Assembly: GCA_041586735.1 (NCBI GenBank)
Contig: JBFGZQ010000001.1
Location: forward strand, 1-64,000
Length of the DNA stretch: 64,000 nt
From: Motiliproteus sp041586735
GTDB lineage: Bacteria > Pseudomonadota > Gammaproteobacteria > Pseudomonadales > Balneatricaceae
Direction of reading: 5' to 3'
Positions 1-8,260 of the stretch are shown here, in pieces (positions within the stretch are counted from its first letter, which is position 1; each line of letters begins with the position of its first letter). Both the position numbers and the translations under genes were made by a program. The notes beneath the pieces were generated by a model that did not search any database, was not told where the DNA came from, and worked only from the letters and a program-made list of their open reading frames with translations.

Positions 1-83
1 AACTACGCTGCAGGCCATTGGTGCTGCAATGAGAAAGCTGGTTCATATCTGTTTTGGTGTCGTAAAGAATCAAAGTAAATATA

Positions 84-116
84 GGCCTCAAATCAGCTGA
101 AATATGATTTGAGGCC
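84..116. terminator. 12-bp perfect inverted repeat, possible terminator
   Basis: A perfect 12-bp inverted repeat (GGCCTCAAATCA and its complement) surrounds a 9-nt loop. It lies beyond the 3' end of the minus-strand glpD gene, and the minus-strand sequence after it is moderately T-rich. It could end transcription from glpD or from a gene left of the window. There is no clean T-run, so termination is inferred only from the stem and its position. Confidence 0.4.
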
Positions 117-211
117 CATATCGAGAGATGGTATCTACAGGCGGGCTGTATACCTCTGTGGGTCGGCTTGAAATCGCTCCTGCATTTAATGCACTCCCCA
201 CTTCCCTGTGG

Positions 212-229
212 GTCGGAATTTATTCCGAC
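212..229. terminator. 7-bp hairpin at the 3' end of glpD
   Basis: GTCGGAA and TTCCGAC flank a 4-nt loop that contains the glpD stop codon. The stem can be extended by CTGT/ACAG with a small bulge. No T-run follows on the minus strand, so this may be a 3'-end stabilising hairpin rather than a terminator. The first part of the stem, TGTGGGTCGG, also occurs about 45 bp further left. Confidence 0.3.
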
Positions 230-1749
230 AGGTCTGCCGGATCACGCTGAGCGCTGCTGCAGATAGTCTGGTGCAAATACTCAGCCAGCTGCTGTTGCTG
301 CTGAGGCTTTAATCGTAGCCCCAGTTTGCTGCGCCGCCAGAGTATATCCTCGACCGTCAGCGCCCATTCCTGTTCCGTCAGATAATCCACTTCGCGCTGA
401 TAGAGCCCAGCGCCAAAGTGCTGTCCGAGGTCGGTCTGCTGGGTGGCGCCCGCCAGCAGCTGCTCGCTGAGGGTGCCGTAGCTGCGCACCAAACGGCAAG
501 CCAGGGGCTCGGCAAGCCAGGGGTAGCGATCTAAAAGCCGACTGAGTAGCGCTTTCTGGGTGGTGAAGTCGCCACCGGGCAGGGGCGCTGATCTGGTCCA
601 TGCAGGTCCTGCGCCAGGGAAGTAGCGGCTCAGGGTATCGACAGCCGTTTCTGCCAGCTTGCGGTAGGTGGTTATTTTTCCGCCGAAGATCGATAGCAGG
701 GGTGCTTGCTGCGAGGGCTGCTCGAGTACCAGGCTAGAGTCGCGGGTGACCGCCTGAGCCGAGCTGGACTGATCATCGAGCAGTGGCCGAACCCCGGCGT
801 AGCTCATGACGATATCGGCACGGCTACTCTGGTGGTTGAAATAACGGTTGACGATGCTGAGCAGATAATCCGTTTCAGCGTCTGAGATCGTCGCCTGCGA
901 GGGGTCTCCCTGATAGTCGACATCGGTGGTACCAATCAGTGAAAAATCCTGTTCATAAGGGATGACGAACAGGATCCGCTGATCCTCGTTTTGGAGGATA
1001 TAGGCCTCGGGCTGGTCATGTAGGCGTGGGACTACGATATGGCTGCCTTTGACCAGGCGGATGGGCTTGGGTGAGCGGCTCGCCAGCGCGCTCTCGAACA
1101 GCTGCGCGACCCAGGGGCCGGTGGCATTGACCAGCGCTCTGGCACTGAGGGTTTCTGTGACGCCGCTGCGTTGATGTTGGAGGCTGATCTGCCATAGCTT
1201 GCCGCTACGCCGTGCTTGGATGCAGCGACAACGGCTATAAATCGTAGCGCCTTGGTCGCGGGCGGCGACGGCGTTGAGAATCACCAGCCTGGCATCATCG
1301 ACCCAGGCGTCAGAATACTCAAACCCCTGGGTGATGTGCTGCTGCAACGGGCTGTCTGGGCCAAAGCGGATCCGCTTCGAGCCCGCCAGGCTGGTGCGGG
1401 TGCTCAGGTGGTCATACAGAAATAGCCCTGCTTGGATCATCCAGGCCGGGCGCAAATGGGGTTGGTGCGGGAGCCGGAAGCGCAGTGGGCGGATGATATG
1501 CGGCGCTTTCTTGAGCAGGATCTCACGCTCTGCCAGCCCTTTGCGTACCAAGCCGAATTCATAGTGTTCAAGATAGCGCAGCCCGCCATGCAGCAGTTTG
1601 CTGCTGTTGGAGGAGGTGGCTGATCCCAGATCGTTCATGTCGCAGAGCAGCACCTGCAGCCCGCGCCCGGCAGCGTCCAGTGCGATCCCTACGCCGTTGA
1701 TACCGCCCCCGACCACCAGCAGGTCATAAATACCGGGTTCAGCGTTCAT
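220..1749 (-). CDS. glpD: Aerobic glycerol-3-phosphate dehydrogenase
   Basis: Membrane-associated FAD enzyme that oxidises sn-glycerol-3-phosphate to dihydroxyacetone phosphate and passes electrons to quinone. The N-terminus has the dinucleotide-binding motif VVGGGINGVG, followed by the family signature around SSNSSKLLHGGLRYLE. The chosen product is 509 residues, normal for GlpD. An in-frame start 60 bp upstream exists, but the ATG at 1749 has a strong GAGGAGGG ribosome site and places the FAD motif at the usual distance from the N-terminus. The gene stands alone: no glpF, glpK or glpR is visible, although a glpE homologue lies 5 kb away in another operon. Confidence 0.95.
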   Translation of the reverse strand: MNAEPGIYDLLVVGGGINGVGIALDAAGRGLQVLLCDMNDLGSATSSNSSKLLHGGLRYLEHYEFGLVRKGLAEREILLKKAPHIIRPLRFRLPHQPHLRPAWMIQAGLFLYDHLSTRTSLAGSKRIRFGPDSPLQQHITQGFEYSDAWVDDARLVILNAVAARDQGATIYSRCRCIQARRSGKLWQISLQHQRSGVTETLSARALVNATGPWVAQLFESALASRSPKPIRLVKGSHIVVPRLHDQPEAYILQNEDQRILFVIPYEQDFSLIGTTDVDYQGDPSQATISDAETDYLLSIVNRYFNHQSSRADIVMSYAGVRPLLDDQSSSAQAVTRDSSLVLEQPSQQAPLLSIFGGKITTYRKLAETAVDTLSRYFPGAGPAWTRSAPLPGGDFTTQKALLSRLLDRYPWLAEPLACRLVRSYGTLSEQLLAGATQQTDLGQHFGAGLYQREVDYLTEQEWALTVEDILWRRSKLGLRLKPQQQQQLAEYLHQTICSSAQRDPADLSE

Positions 1750-1904
1750 GGCAAGACCCTCCTCAATCGCTCCAGTACAGTGCCTCGGGTGGGCGTCCCT
1801 CAGGTTCAAGCCCTTAGCCTAGTGCTCGATCAATACCAGGCCGTCGGGCAGGATTACGGGCCGGAACTTTCGTCATCATAATAGCGATGATTCGCATGCA
1901 GATA

Positions 1905-4610
1905 TCAGTCGGCCAGCCGTTTGTTGCGGATGCTCCGGCGTATGCCAGCGGTCGCAGTGCCATCGCCCGTCTGGGCACTGAAACCAACCCCAAAGCTGCT
2001 GTCAAAATCAACCCCGCTGCGATTGTTGGTCAGGCTGAGGACCTGGGGTTGATCCGCTAATGGATAACCGCCACAGGATTCGCCGGCATCACAAATAAGG
2101 AAGTCATTATCCGAGTCACTGCCAGAAATGAGGTAATAATCCCCGGGAGGGATATTGACGAAGTCGTAGCTGTAGCGACCGGCGACGGCCGCGACGCCCA
2201 GGGTGTCGACCGTCTCCTGGCTCTGCGCATCGATCAGTAGTATCCATTGGAAACCCACATCGGCACTGGTCGTCAGCGAGCCGCTAACGTCAAGGGTGAC
2301 GGGGATCGTTATGGTGCTGGAATCTGAGGACACCAAAATGTTGCCCCGGTATTGCCCCGCCGTTAACCCGGTTCGATCGACTGTCACCCGGTAAGTGCCG
2401 AGATTGTGGCTATCTACACTAGCGCTGGCCACCGCTAACCAGGATCGGTCAGCGACGACCGAGCTGATCGTTAGCGGGGCTTGTCCGGCGTTACTGATCG
2501 CCAGCGCCAGGCTGCTCAGGCTAGCACCGAACGCCAGGCTGGTCTGGTCGACGCGGATGATCGCGGGTAGCGGCACCCCGCCGGCCAGCATATCGGCATA
2601 CTGAACCGCTTTCAGTGCGTCGATCAAGCCATAACCGTACTGATTATTGCGGGTGCTGGCACCATCGTTACCCAGGTCTTGGCTGATCTGTCCGCTGAGG
2701 ATGGCATGGTCAAAATCGCTCGCGCTCAGGCTGGGGTGAATAGCGTGCATCAGCGCGGCAACGCCGGCGACATGAGGGGCAGCCATGGAGGTGCCGCTCA
2801 TAAATGTCATGCTGGGCTGGGGCTTGCCGGAGCGATCATCCGCTGCGGTGCTAAAAATACCATCAGGGTAACCGTCGGCATTTTGGTCGGCCGTCATATC
2901 GCCACCTGGGGCGCTCAGGTCGATCGTGGGCCCCACATTGGAGTAGCGAGCCAGGGTCTTGTCATAGCGGACCGCGTTCACCGATACCACACCGGCGTAG
3001 GCGGCGGGATAGATGGCCGCGTTAGAGCCATCGTTACCCGCCGCTGCGATGATGATCGCACCGGCGGCCCGTGCGGCGGTGATGCTGTTCTGGGCTACCG
3101 GGTTAAATCCGGACCCTCCCAGGCTCAGGTTGATGATATGCGCGGGGGTGCTGGGAAGGGTTCCCGAGTCGTTACTCAGCCCTGCGGCATAACGGATCCC
3201 CTGGATAATGTCGTACTCGGTTGCGCCGCCCCTGCCGAGCACCCGGATCGGCATCACCTGGGCGCTTGCTGCCACTCCGACCCCCCCTGCGGCGTTGTTC
3301 GCGACCGCAGCAATGATGCCTGCTACATGGGTGCCGTGAAAGCTACTCTGTCCCGCCAGGATGCCGTCGCCGGGGTCCTCGGGGTTACTATCGATACCGT
3401 CGCCGTCGTTGCTGCTGGCGCTGGAGGCGATGAAATCGTAGCCGTCAGTGGTCAGGTTGGCGGCCAGATCAGGGTGGTTCCGATAGACACCGGTGTCGAT
3501 CACGGCGACGATCGTCGCCGCGCCGCGGCTGATATCCCATGCCTGGGGTAGATTCAGCAGCGGGTAGTGCCATTGCAGCGGGTAGTAGGGGTCGCTGGGG
3601 AGTGCTTGGGAGCGACGAATGTAGTTGAGGCCCGCGGCGCGGACATCTGCCTGCGCTTGCAGTGCTTTGAGCAGGCGTATGGTGTCGATCTTGTCGCGTT
3701 TGGCACCATAGCCCCAGGGGCGCTCGTGCTCCAAGCGTTGTGGGTTCGGAGCGTTCGGCATAGCTAAGGCCGACAGCGTCGTCTGACGCTGCTCGACATC
3801 CCCCAGGCTTAGCAACATCGCCCTGCTGAGATCACCGGCTTGGAGACGTAATCCTAGTTTGGCTAACCGTGCTTGGCGCTGTTGGTTACGTTGGATGTTG
3901 CGTTGGATGCTCAGCGAAGTTTGGGGTGCTGGCTGGTCGACAGTGCTCATATCGATGATCAGCTCTCCGCTGATAAAATCATCGGCGCTGGACAGGCGCT
4001 GTGGGAGCGTCGTGGCCTGCAGCGGGCTTTGGCCAATACTGAGGCTGTAATTGGATGCGCCTGCCCAGGCTTCTACCATGACATGGTAATGGCCGGAAGC
4101 GGGTGCGACCAGCGTTTCAGTTTCAGAGTTCGATAGCGAATCAGCAACCGGGGTGAAGGGGTCGGCGGCGGTGTACAGCCATAGATCCAGATCTACTGCC
4201 CAGGGTGCCAGGGGATCGAAATCAGCCAGGGTCAGCGAGACCGTCTGTCCGGCACTGAGAAAGACCGCATAGCAATCATAAAGATCGCTGCCAGATTCAA
4301 ATCGGGAGCCGCTCTCGCCTGCGCCCTGCGCACTGGCATAGCCACCGACGATCGCAGGGTTGGGTATGGGCTGAGCGTCCGCCGGGGTGTCGTTGGGCTT
4401 GAAGGGTGCCTTGGGATCATTGACGTCGCCGTCGATCACCGTGCCTGATGCGGCCCGTACGGTACCACTGATCGTAACCGTCGCCGGGGTGGTTGCACCG
4501 CCACCACTGCCTCCATCACTGCCTCCATTACTACCTCCATCACTACAGCCCGCCAGTGTCACCAGCAGAGCCGCCAGCCAGAGACGCGGGGGAGCAACGG
4601 ATAGCGACAT
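1905..4610 (-). CDS. Subtilisin-like serine protease, predicted lipoprotein
   Basis: A 901-residue S8 family peptidase. The N-terminus has a lipoprotein signal ending in the lipobox LAGC, followed by a Gly/Ser linker rich in GGS repeats. Serine after the Cys suggests the outer membrane by the usual +2 rule. A PPC-like beta domain lies at about residues 90-190. The catalytic triad is recognisable: Asp in VIDTGV (about 371), His in HGTHVAG (about 425) and Ser in GTSMAAPH (about 605). A BACON/Ig-like beta domain follows at about 680-780, then a C-terminal domain of unknown type. Two closely spaced Cys near the end could form a disulfide. It probably acts as a secreted or surface-attached nutritional protease. 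It is monocistronic, with no inhibitor or secretion gene beside it. Confidence 0.9.
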   Translation of the reverse strand: MSLSVAPPRLWLAALLVTLAGCSDGGSNGGSDGGSGGGATTPATVTISGTVRAASGTVIDGDVNDPKAPFKPNDTPADAQPIPNPAIVGGYASAQGAGESGSRFESGSDLYDCYAVFLSAGQTVSLTLADFDPLAPWAVDLDLWLYTAADPFTPVADSLSNSETETLVAPASGHYHVMVEAWAGASNYSLSIGQSPLQATTLPQRLSSADDFISGELIIDMSTVDQPAPQTSLSIQRNIQRNQQRQARLAKLGLRLQAGDLSRAMLLSLGDVEQRQTTLSALAMPNAPNPQRLEHERPWGYGAKRDKIDTIRLLKALQAQADVRAAGLNYIRRSQALPSDPYYPLQWHYPLLNLPQAWDISRGAATIVAVIDTGVYRNHPDLAANLTTDGYDFIASSASSNDGDGIDSNPEDPGDGILAGQSSFHGTHVAGIIAAVANNAAGGVGVAASAQVMPIRVLGRGGATEYDIIQGIRYAAGLSNDSGTLPSTPAHIINLSLGGSGFNPVAQNSITAARAAGAIIIAAAGNDGSNAAIYPAAYAGVVSVNAVRYDKTLARYSNVGPTIDLSAPGGDMTADQNADGYPDGIFSTAADDRSGKPQPSMTFMSGTSMAAPHVAGVAALMHAIHPSLSASDFDHAILSGQISQDLGNDGASTRNNQYGYGLIDALKAVQYADMLAGGVPLPAIIRVDQTSLAFGASLSSLALAISNAGQAPLTISSVVADRSWLAVASASVDSHNLGTYRVTVDRTGLTAGQYRGNILVSSDSSTITIPVTLDVSGSLTTSADVGFQWILLIDAQSQETVDTLGVAAVAGRYSYDFVNIPPGDYYLISGSDSDNDFLICDAGESCGGYPLADQPQVLSLTNNRSGVDFDSSFGVGFSAQTGDGTATAGIRRSIRNKRLAD

Positions 4611-4651
4611 GAGCTGTTCTCACTAGGGGCTCAATATTAGCAGCCAGGCTG

Positions 4652-4690
4652 CTATCGTTAACAACTGTCGTTAGTAACTATCGTCATTAA
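4652..4690. repeat. 13-bp tandem repeat, 3 copies
   Basis: Three diverged 13-bp units of the form CTATCGTTAACAA lie between the protease start and the SDR gene; the last unit covers the SDR stop codon. It resembles the other short tandem arrays in this window in unit size and intergenic position. No function is evident. Confidence 0.75.
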
Positions 4691-5445
4691 CTATAGATCG
4701 ATCTACCGCCATCGACAGCGATAATCTGACCGGTGATAAAGGCTTGCTGCGCCAAAAACAGCACCGTAGCGGCGATATCATCCGGGCTACCATAGCGCCG
4801 CAGCAGCGTCTTGTCGAGTGTCTGTTGCTCGGCAAGCGGGTCGCGTTTGGCGGCACCCTCGGGAGGCAGGATCGGACCGGGCGCCACGCCGTTGACCCGG
4901 ATCTGGGGGGCCAGCTCTTTCGCCAGGCTCTGGGTCAGCATCGCCAGGCCCGCCTTGGCGATCGAGTACAGCGGATAATCCTGCAGCGGTCGCTGGGCAT
5001 GGACATCGACAATATTGACGATGCTGCCCTGCTGCTGGCGCAGCGCCGGCAGCAGCGCTTTGGATAGCCATAAGGGCGCTTTGAGGTTAGAGCCGATCAA
5101 CGCATCCCAGTCCTGGTCGCTGATCTGGGCGATGGGGGTCGGGTAGAAGCTCGAGGCGTTGTTGACCAGCAGATCCAGGCGTTGCCACTGCTGCTGTGCG
5201 CCAAGCGCCAGCTGTTCGAGGGCGCGGCTATCGCACAGGTCGGCCTGCAGGGTAATAGCGCTATCGGCTTGTAGGCGGTTGAGGTCGGCGGCTAGTTGCT
5301 GGGCCTGCTGGCTGGAGTGTTGATAGTGAATCACCACCCGGTAGCCCGCCTGATGCAGTCGTCGGGCGATACAGGCGCCGATACGTCGCGCCGCGCCGGT
5401 AATCAGAGCCACGGGTTGCGTGCTGTCGGCAGCTCTGTGGGTCAT
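4687..5445 (-). CDS. Pteridine reductase-like short-chain dehydrogenase
   Basis: A 252-residue SDR with the cofactor motif TGAARRIG at residue about 17 and catalytic Ser/Tyr/Lys in the stretch ending YSIAKAG. The RR in the glycine-rich motif and the overall sequence match pteridine reductases such as FolM/PTR1, which make tetrahydrobiopterin or tetrahydromonapterin using NADPH. The start ATG overlaps the cca stop by 4 bp (ATGA), so the gene is the last member of the lptD-to-cca run and probably translationally coupled. Substrate is inferred from family similarity; a general 3-oxoacyl or sugar reductase is less likely. Confidence 0.8.
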   Translation of the reverse strand: MTHRAADSTQPVALITGAARRIGACIARRLHQAGYRVVIHYQHSSQQAQQLAADLNRLQADSAITLQADLCDSRALEQLALGAQQQWQRLDLLVNNASSFYPTPIAQISDQDWDALIGSNLKAPLWLSKALLPALRQQQGSIVNIVDVHAQRPLQDYPLYSIAKAGLAMLTQSLAKELAPQIRVNGVAPGPILPPEGAAKRDPLAEQQTLDKTLLRRYGSPDDIAATVLFLAQQAFITGQIIAVDGGRSIYS

Positions 5446-6665
5446 GACGGCGTCTCGGGCTGGGTCGATTCTAGGTTAAGAGTCTGTTCTAGCAGGGCTA
5501 GCTGGCGGCGTTGCAGCTCCTGACCCAGTGCGGCCCCCTTAAAGCCTTCGCTGACCAGGCTGCGGGGTTGGATCCTGGTTAACGCCTCTAGCAGCTGTTG
5601 TAGCTGTTCCGCGGCGGCAAAGGGTTGCTCGGCGTGTAGTCCGGACCAGGCCCGGCAGCCGGCAATAAAGGGGGCTAAACGTTCGGGTCGGCGCTGCAGA
5701 TCCAGCCCCTGATACAACGCCAGTACTGCTGCCGCGTTCAGCGGCGCGGTTAAACGGCGCTGGTGGCGCCACAGCAGCAGCGCGGTATCGCGGAACAACC
5801 GGGGGATTTTAAGGCGCTGATGCAGCGCCTCCAGCGCCTCTTCGGTCGCCAGTGCCCGACAGAGCACCGACCAGCGCACGCTGGACGGGGTGCTGAGCGC
5901 TACGGCGCAGCATAGCGGCTGCAGGTCGGTGCTCTGATCTGCACTCTGATCTGCACTCTGATCCGCACTCTGATTTGTGCTCTGACTCGCACTTATAGCG
6001 GCATGCTGATGGCCGAGCTGGGGGAGCGCGGCCGCCAGCTCCGGCAGCAGCTGCTGCAGCGCGCCACAGCGTGCCAGGGTGATGAAATACTGCTCCGGAT
6101 GAGCCTCGTTCAGTGCCCGTTCGGTCTCTTTCCACACCCGTTCGGCGGACAGTGCTTGGAGTTCACCGCTGTGGCTGAGTTCGCGCATCAGCGCCAACGT
6201 CGAGGGATCGATGCGGAAGCCTAAATGGAAAAATCGCGCCAGAAAGCGGGCGACCCGCAGCACGCGTAGTGGATCTTCGGCAAAGGCCGGTGAGATATGG
6301 CGTAACAGCCGTTGTTGCAGATCCTGCTGGCCGCCGTAAGGGTCGGTCAGCTGGCCCTGCGCGTTTTCGGCGATGGCGTTGATACTGAGATCGCGGCGCA
6401 GTAGGTCCTGCTCTAGGGTGACATCGGTGGCCGTGTGGAACTGAAACCCGCCATAGCCCTGCCCGCTTTTGCGTTCGGTCCGCGCTAGAGCATATTCTTC
6501 ATGGGTTTGCGGATGCAGGAATACCGGAAAATCCTTACCGACCGGCAGATAGCCTTGTGCCAGCATCTGCGCAACACTGGCACCGACTACTACCCAATCA
6601 TGATCTTTGACCGGCAGGCCGAGTAATCGATCGCGGACCGCGCCGCCTACCTGATAGATCTGCAT
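5442..6665 (-). CDS. cca: CCA-adding tRNA nucleotidyltransferase, HD motif lost
   Basis: Adds or repairs the 3' CCA of tRNA. The head domain has GGAVRDRLLG and the metal-binding DHD of KDHDWVVVG (residues about 7-27), followed by the neck region with RVLRVARFLARF. The product is 407 residues, starting at the ATG one base after the glpE stop; an upstream in-frame start would overlap glpE. The C-terminal region corresponds to the HD phosphohydrolase domain of E. coli Cca, but the expected HD pair is not visible (LCRAL where CHDLGK is expected), so 2'-phosphatase activity is probably absent. A 12-bp tandem repeat encodes a SADQ-repeat insert at about residues 226-246, just before this domain. 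Confidence 0.93.
   Translation of the reverse strand: MQIYQVGGAVRDRLLGLPVKDHDWVVVGASVAQMLAQGYLPVGKDFPVFLHPQTHEEYALARTERKSGQGYGGFQFHTATDVTLEQDLLRRDLSINAIAENAQGQLTDPYGGQQDLQQRLLRHISPAFAEDPLRVLRVARFLARFFHLGFRIDPSTLALMRELSHSGELQALSAERVWKETERALNEAHPEQYFITLARCGALQQLLPELAAALPQLGHQHAAISASQSTNQSADQSADQSADQSTDLQPLCCAVALSTPSSVRWSVLCRALATEEALEALHQRLKIPRLFRDTALLLWRHQRRLTAPLNAAAVLALYQGLDLQRRPERLAPFIAGCRAWSGLHAEQPFAAAEQLQQLLEALTRIQPRSLVSEGFKGAALGQELQRRQLALLEQTLNLESTQPETPS
5929..5988. repeat. In-frame 12-bp tandem repeat inside cca
   Basis: Five 12-bp units close to GCACTCTGATCT lie in the cca coding region and encode tetrapeptides of the type SADQ/STNQ on the minus strand. Because the unit is a multiple of three, copy changes would keep the frame. 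It sits between the tRNA nucleotidyltransferase core and the C-terminal domain, where added residues are likely tolerated. Confidence 0.85.
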
Positions 6666-6666
6666 A

Positions 6667-7005
6667 TCAGTCTCGGGTGCAGTGTTCGGGAAAGGTCTGC
6701 TGCCAGGCCTCAAACCCTCCCATCAGGCTGTAGACCCGATCAAAACCGCGCTCGAGCAGGAATTGCGCCGCCGGCTGGCTGCTATGACCGTGATAGCAAT
6801 ATACCACCAACGGCGCATCGAGATCGGCGGCATCGATAAACTCCTGCAGGTTGTGGTTGTCCAGGTGCAGCGCGCCGCGGATGTGGGCATTGTGGTAGCT
6901 GGCCTGATCGCGAATATCGGCCAAGGCCGCACCTTGTTCGACCAGCTGCTGCGCCTGCTGGACGTCGATCTGTTGATATTCGGTCATCGGTTGCGAACTG
7001 CTCAT
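6667..7005 (-). CDS. glpE: GlpE-type thiosulfate sulfurtransferase (rhodanese)
   Basis: A 112-residue single-domain rhodanese that transfers sulfane sulfur from thiosulfate to cyanide or thioredoxin-like acceptors. The active loop is CYHGHSS with the catalytic Cys at about residue 69. Length and loop match E. coli GlpE. GGAG lies 8 nt before the ATG. It sits between apaH and cca, as in Pseudomonas relatives, and not with glycerol genes, so its link to glycerol metabolism is nominal. Confidence 0.92.
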   Translation of the reverse strand: MSSSQPMTEYQQIDVQQAQQLVEQGAALADIRDQASYHNAHIRGALHLDNHNLQEFIDAADLDAPLVVYCYHGHSSQPAAQFLLERGFDRVYSLMGGFEAWQQTFPEHCTRD

Positions 7006-7020
7006 GGGTACTCCGAAGGT

Positions 7021-7059
7021 TAGCGACTAATGATAGCGGTTAATGATCGCGGCTTAGCG
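7021..7059. repeat. 13-bp tandem repeat, 2 good copies plus 1 degraded
   Basis: TAGCGACTAATGA is followed by TAGCGGTTAATGA and a weaker third unit, filling the short gap between apaH and glpE. The unit resembles the 13-bp array at 4652 in length and in containing TAA-type triplets. No function is evident. Confidence 0.6.
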
Positions 7060-7067
7060 GTGGCTGT

Positions 7068-7883
7068 CTAAGCATAGCCTGCGCTGGATACGCTAAAATA
7101 GCAGGCGTCTTCTAGCCGCAGCGCGGTCAGCGGGCCGCCCCAGACGCAGCCGGTATCCAGTGGATAGACGTTGGCGGCGTCGACTTGGCCCGCCAGTGAC
7201 GCCCAGTGGCCGAACAGCACGCGCTGGTGCGAGCAGAGTCGGTCGGCAAAGCTGAACCAGGGAGCGTAGCCCTTGGGCGGATGCTGGGCGGATGTTTTGG
7301 TATCGAGCTCCAGTTTGCCCTTGGCGTTACAAAAACGCATGCGGGTCAAATAATTGGTGATCAGCCTATAGCGCCCCCAGCCTTCCAGGCTATCTTTCCA
7401 GCGGCTGGGTTCATTGCCGTACATCTGGCTGAAAAATTCGCAGGCCAGCGGACTTTGCAGTACCGCCTCGACCTCACGGGCGCAGGCGATCGCCTTGCCC
7501 AGGCTCCAGATCGGTGGGATACCGGCATGCACCATCACGTAGCCTTTAGCGCTATCGTGATGGAGTAGTGGCAAGTGCCGTAACCAGTGCAGCAACTCGT
7601 CGCGATCGGGGGCGCGGAGAATGGCGTCGAAGGTGTCTTTGCGGCTGACTTTTTTGTTGTTAGACGCTACGGCGAGCAGGTGCAGGTCGTGATTGCCCAA
7701 TACTACCCTGGCTTGTGGTCCCAGATCTTTGACGAACCGCAACGTTTCCAGCGAGTGCGGGCCACGATTGATCAGATCGCCAGCAAACCACAGCTGATCC
7801 TCGGCACCGAACTGGATCTTGGCGAGCAGGGCTTTGAGTTCATCCAAACAGCCTTGCAGGTCGCCTATGGCATAGGTCGCCAT
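7068..7883 (-). CDS. apaH: Bis(5'-nucleosyl)-tetraphosphatase, symmetrical
   Basis: Hydrolyses Ap4A to two ADP and also removes Np4 caps from RNA in known homologues. The calcineurin-type metal motifs are present: the N-terminal GDLQGC, then GDLINRGPHS, and GNHD at about residue 61. At 271 residues it is full length. It begins 2 bp after the apaG stop, in the conserved ksgA-apaG-apaH order. Confidence 0.95.
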   Translation of the reverse strand: MATYAIGDLQGCLDELKALLAKIQFGAEDQLWFAGDLINRGPHSLETLRFVKDLGPQARVVLGNHDLHLLAVASNNKKVSRKDTFDAILRAPDRDELLHWLRHLPLLHHDSAKGYVMVHAGIPPIWSLGKAIACAREVEAVLQSPLACEFFSQMYGNEPSRWKDSLEGWGRYRLITNYLTRMRFCNAKGKLELDTKTSAQHPPKGYAPWFSFADRLCSHQRVLFGHWASLAGQVDAANVYPLDTGCVWGGPLTALRLEDACYFSVSSAGYA

Positions 7884-7885
7884 CC

Positions 7886-8260
7886 TTAATGCAGGGCGTG
7901 CGGCAGCGCCAGGGTAAAGGCGCTGATGGGGGTCTGGAACTGCTCGCCGGAGGGTTTTTGCATCACATAGTGGCCCTCCATCATCCCTACCTCCGAGGGC
8001 AGCACGGTACCGCTGGTGTAGCTGAAGCTTTGTCCTGGGCCAATCTCGGGTTGTTCACCGACCACGCCCTGCCCCTGAACCTCCTGTTCGTGCTGATCAC
8101 CGTCGGTAATGCGCCAGTAGCGGCTCAGCAGCTTAACCGGCTCGTCACCGCCATTGCGGATAGTGATGTGGTAGGAGAACACATAGCGCTGGTTGTCGGG
8201 ATCGGATTGGTTGTCGAGGTAGCGGGTCTCGACTTTAATGCTGATAGGATCGGGTGTCAT
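7886..8260 (-). CDS. apaG: ApaG, Fn3-like domain protein
   Basis: A 124-residue ApaG/DUF525 protein, a beta-sandwich family of unclear biochemical role, associated in other bacteria with Co2+ resistance and Ap4A level. The conserved features GxVVGExPxIxPG-like and HYxM (here GVVGEQPEIGPGQ and GHYVMQ) are visible. Its ATG overlaps the ksgA stop by 4 bp, so translation is likely coupled. Confidence 0.93.
   Translation of the reverse strand: MTPDPISIKVETRYLDNQSDPDNQRYVFSYHITIRNGGDEPVKLLSRYWRITDGDQHEQEVQGQGVVGEQPEIGPGQSFSYTSGTVLPSEVGMMEGHYVMQKPSGEQFQTPISAFTLALPHALH

Noticed and set aside
2679..3551. A 290-codon open frame on the plus strand inside the protease gene
   Set aside because: It lies fully antisense to a protease with intact catalytic motifs, has no ribosome site and reads as Gly/Val/His-rich sequence typical of mirrored codons.
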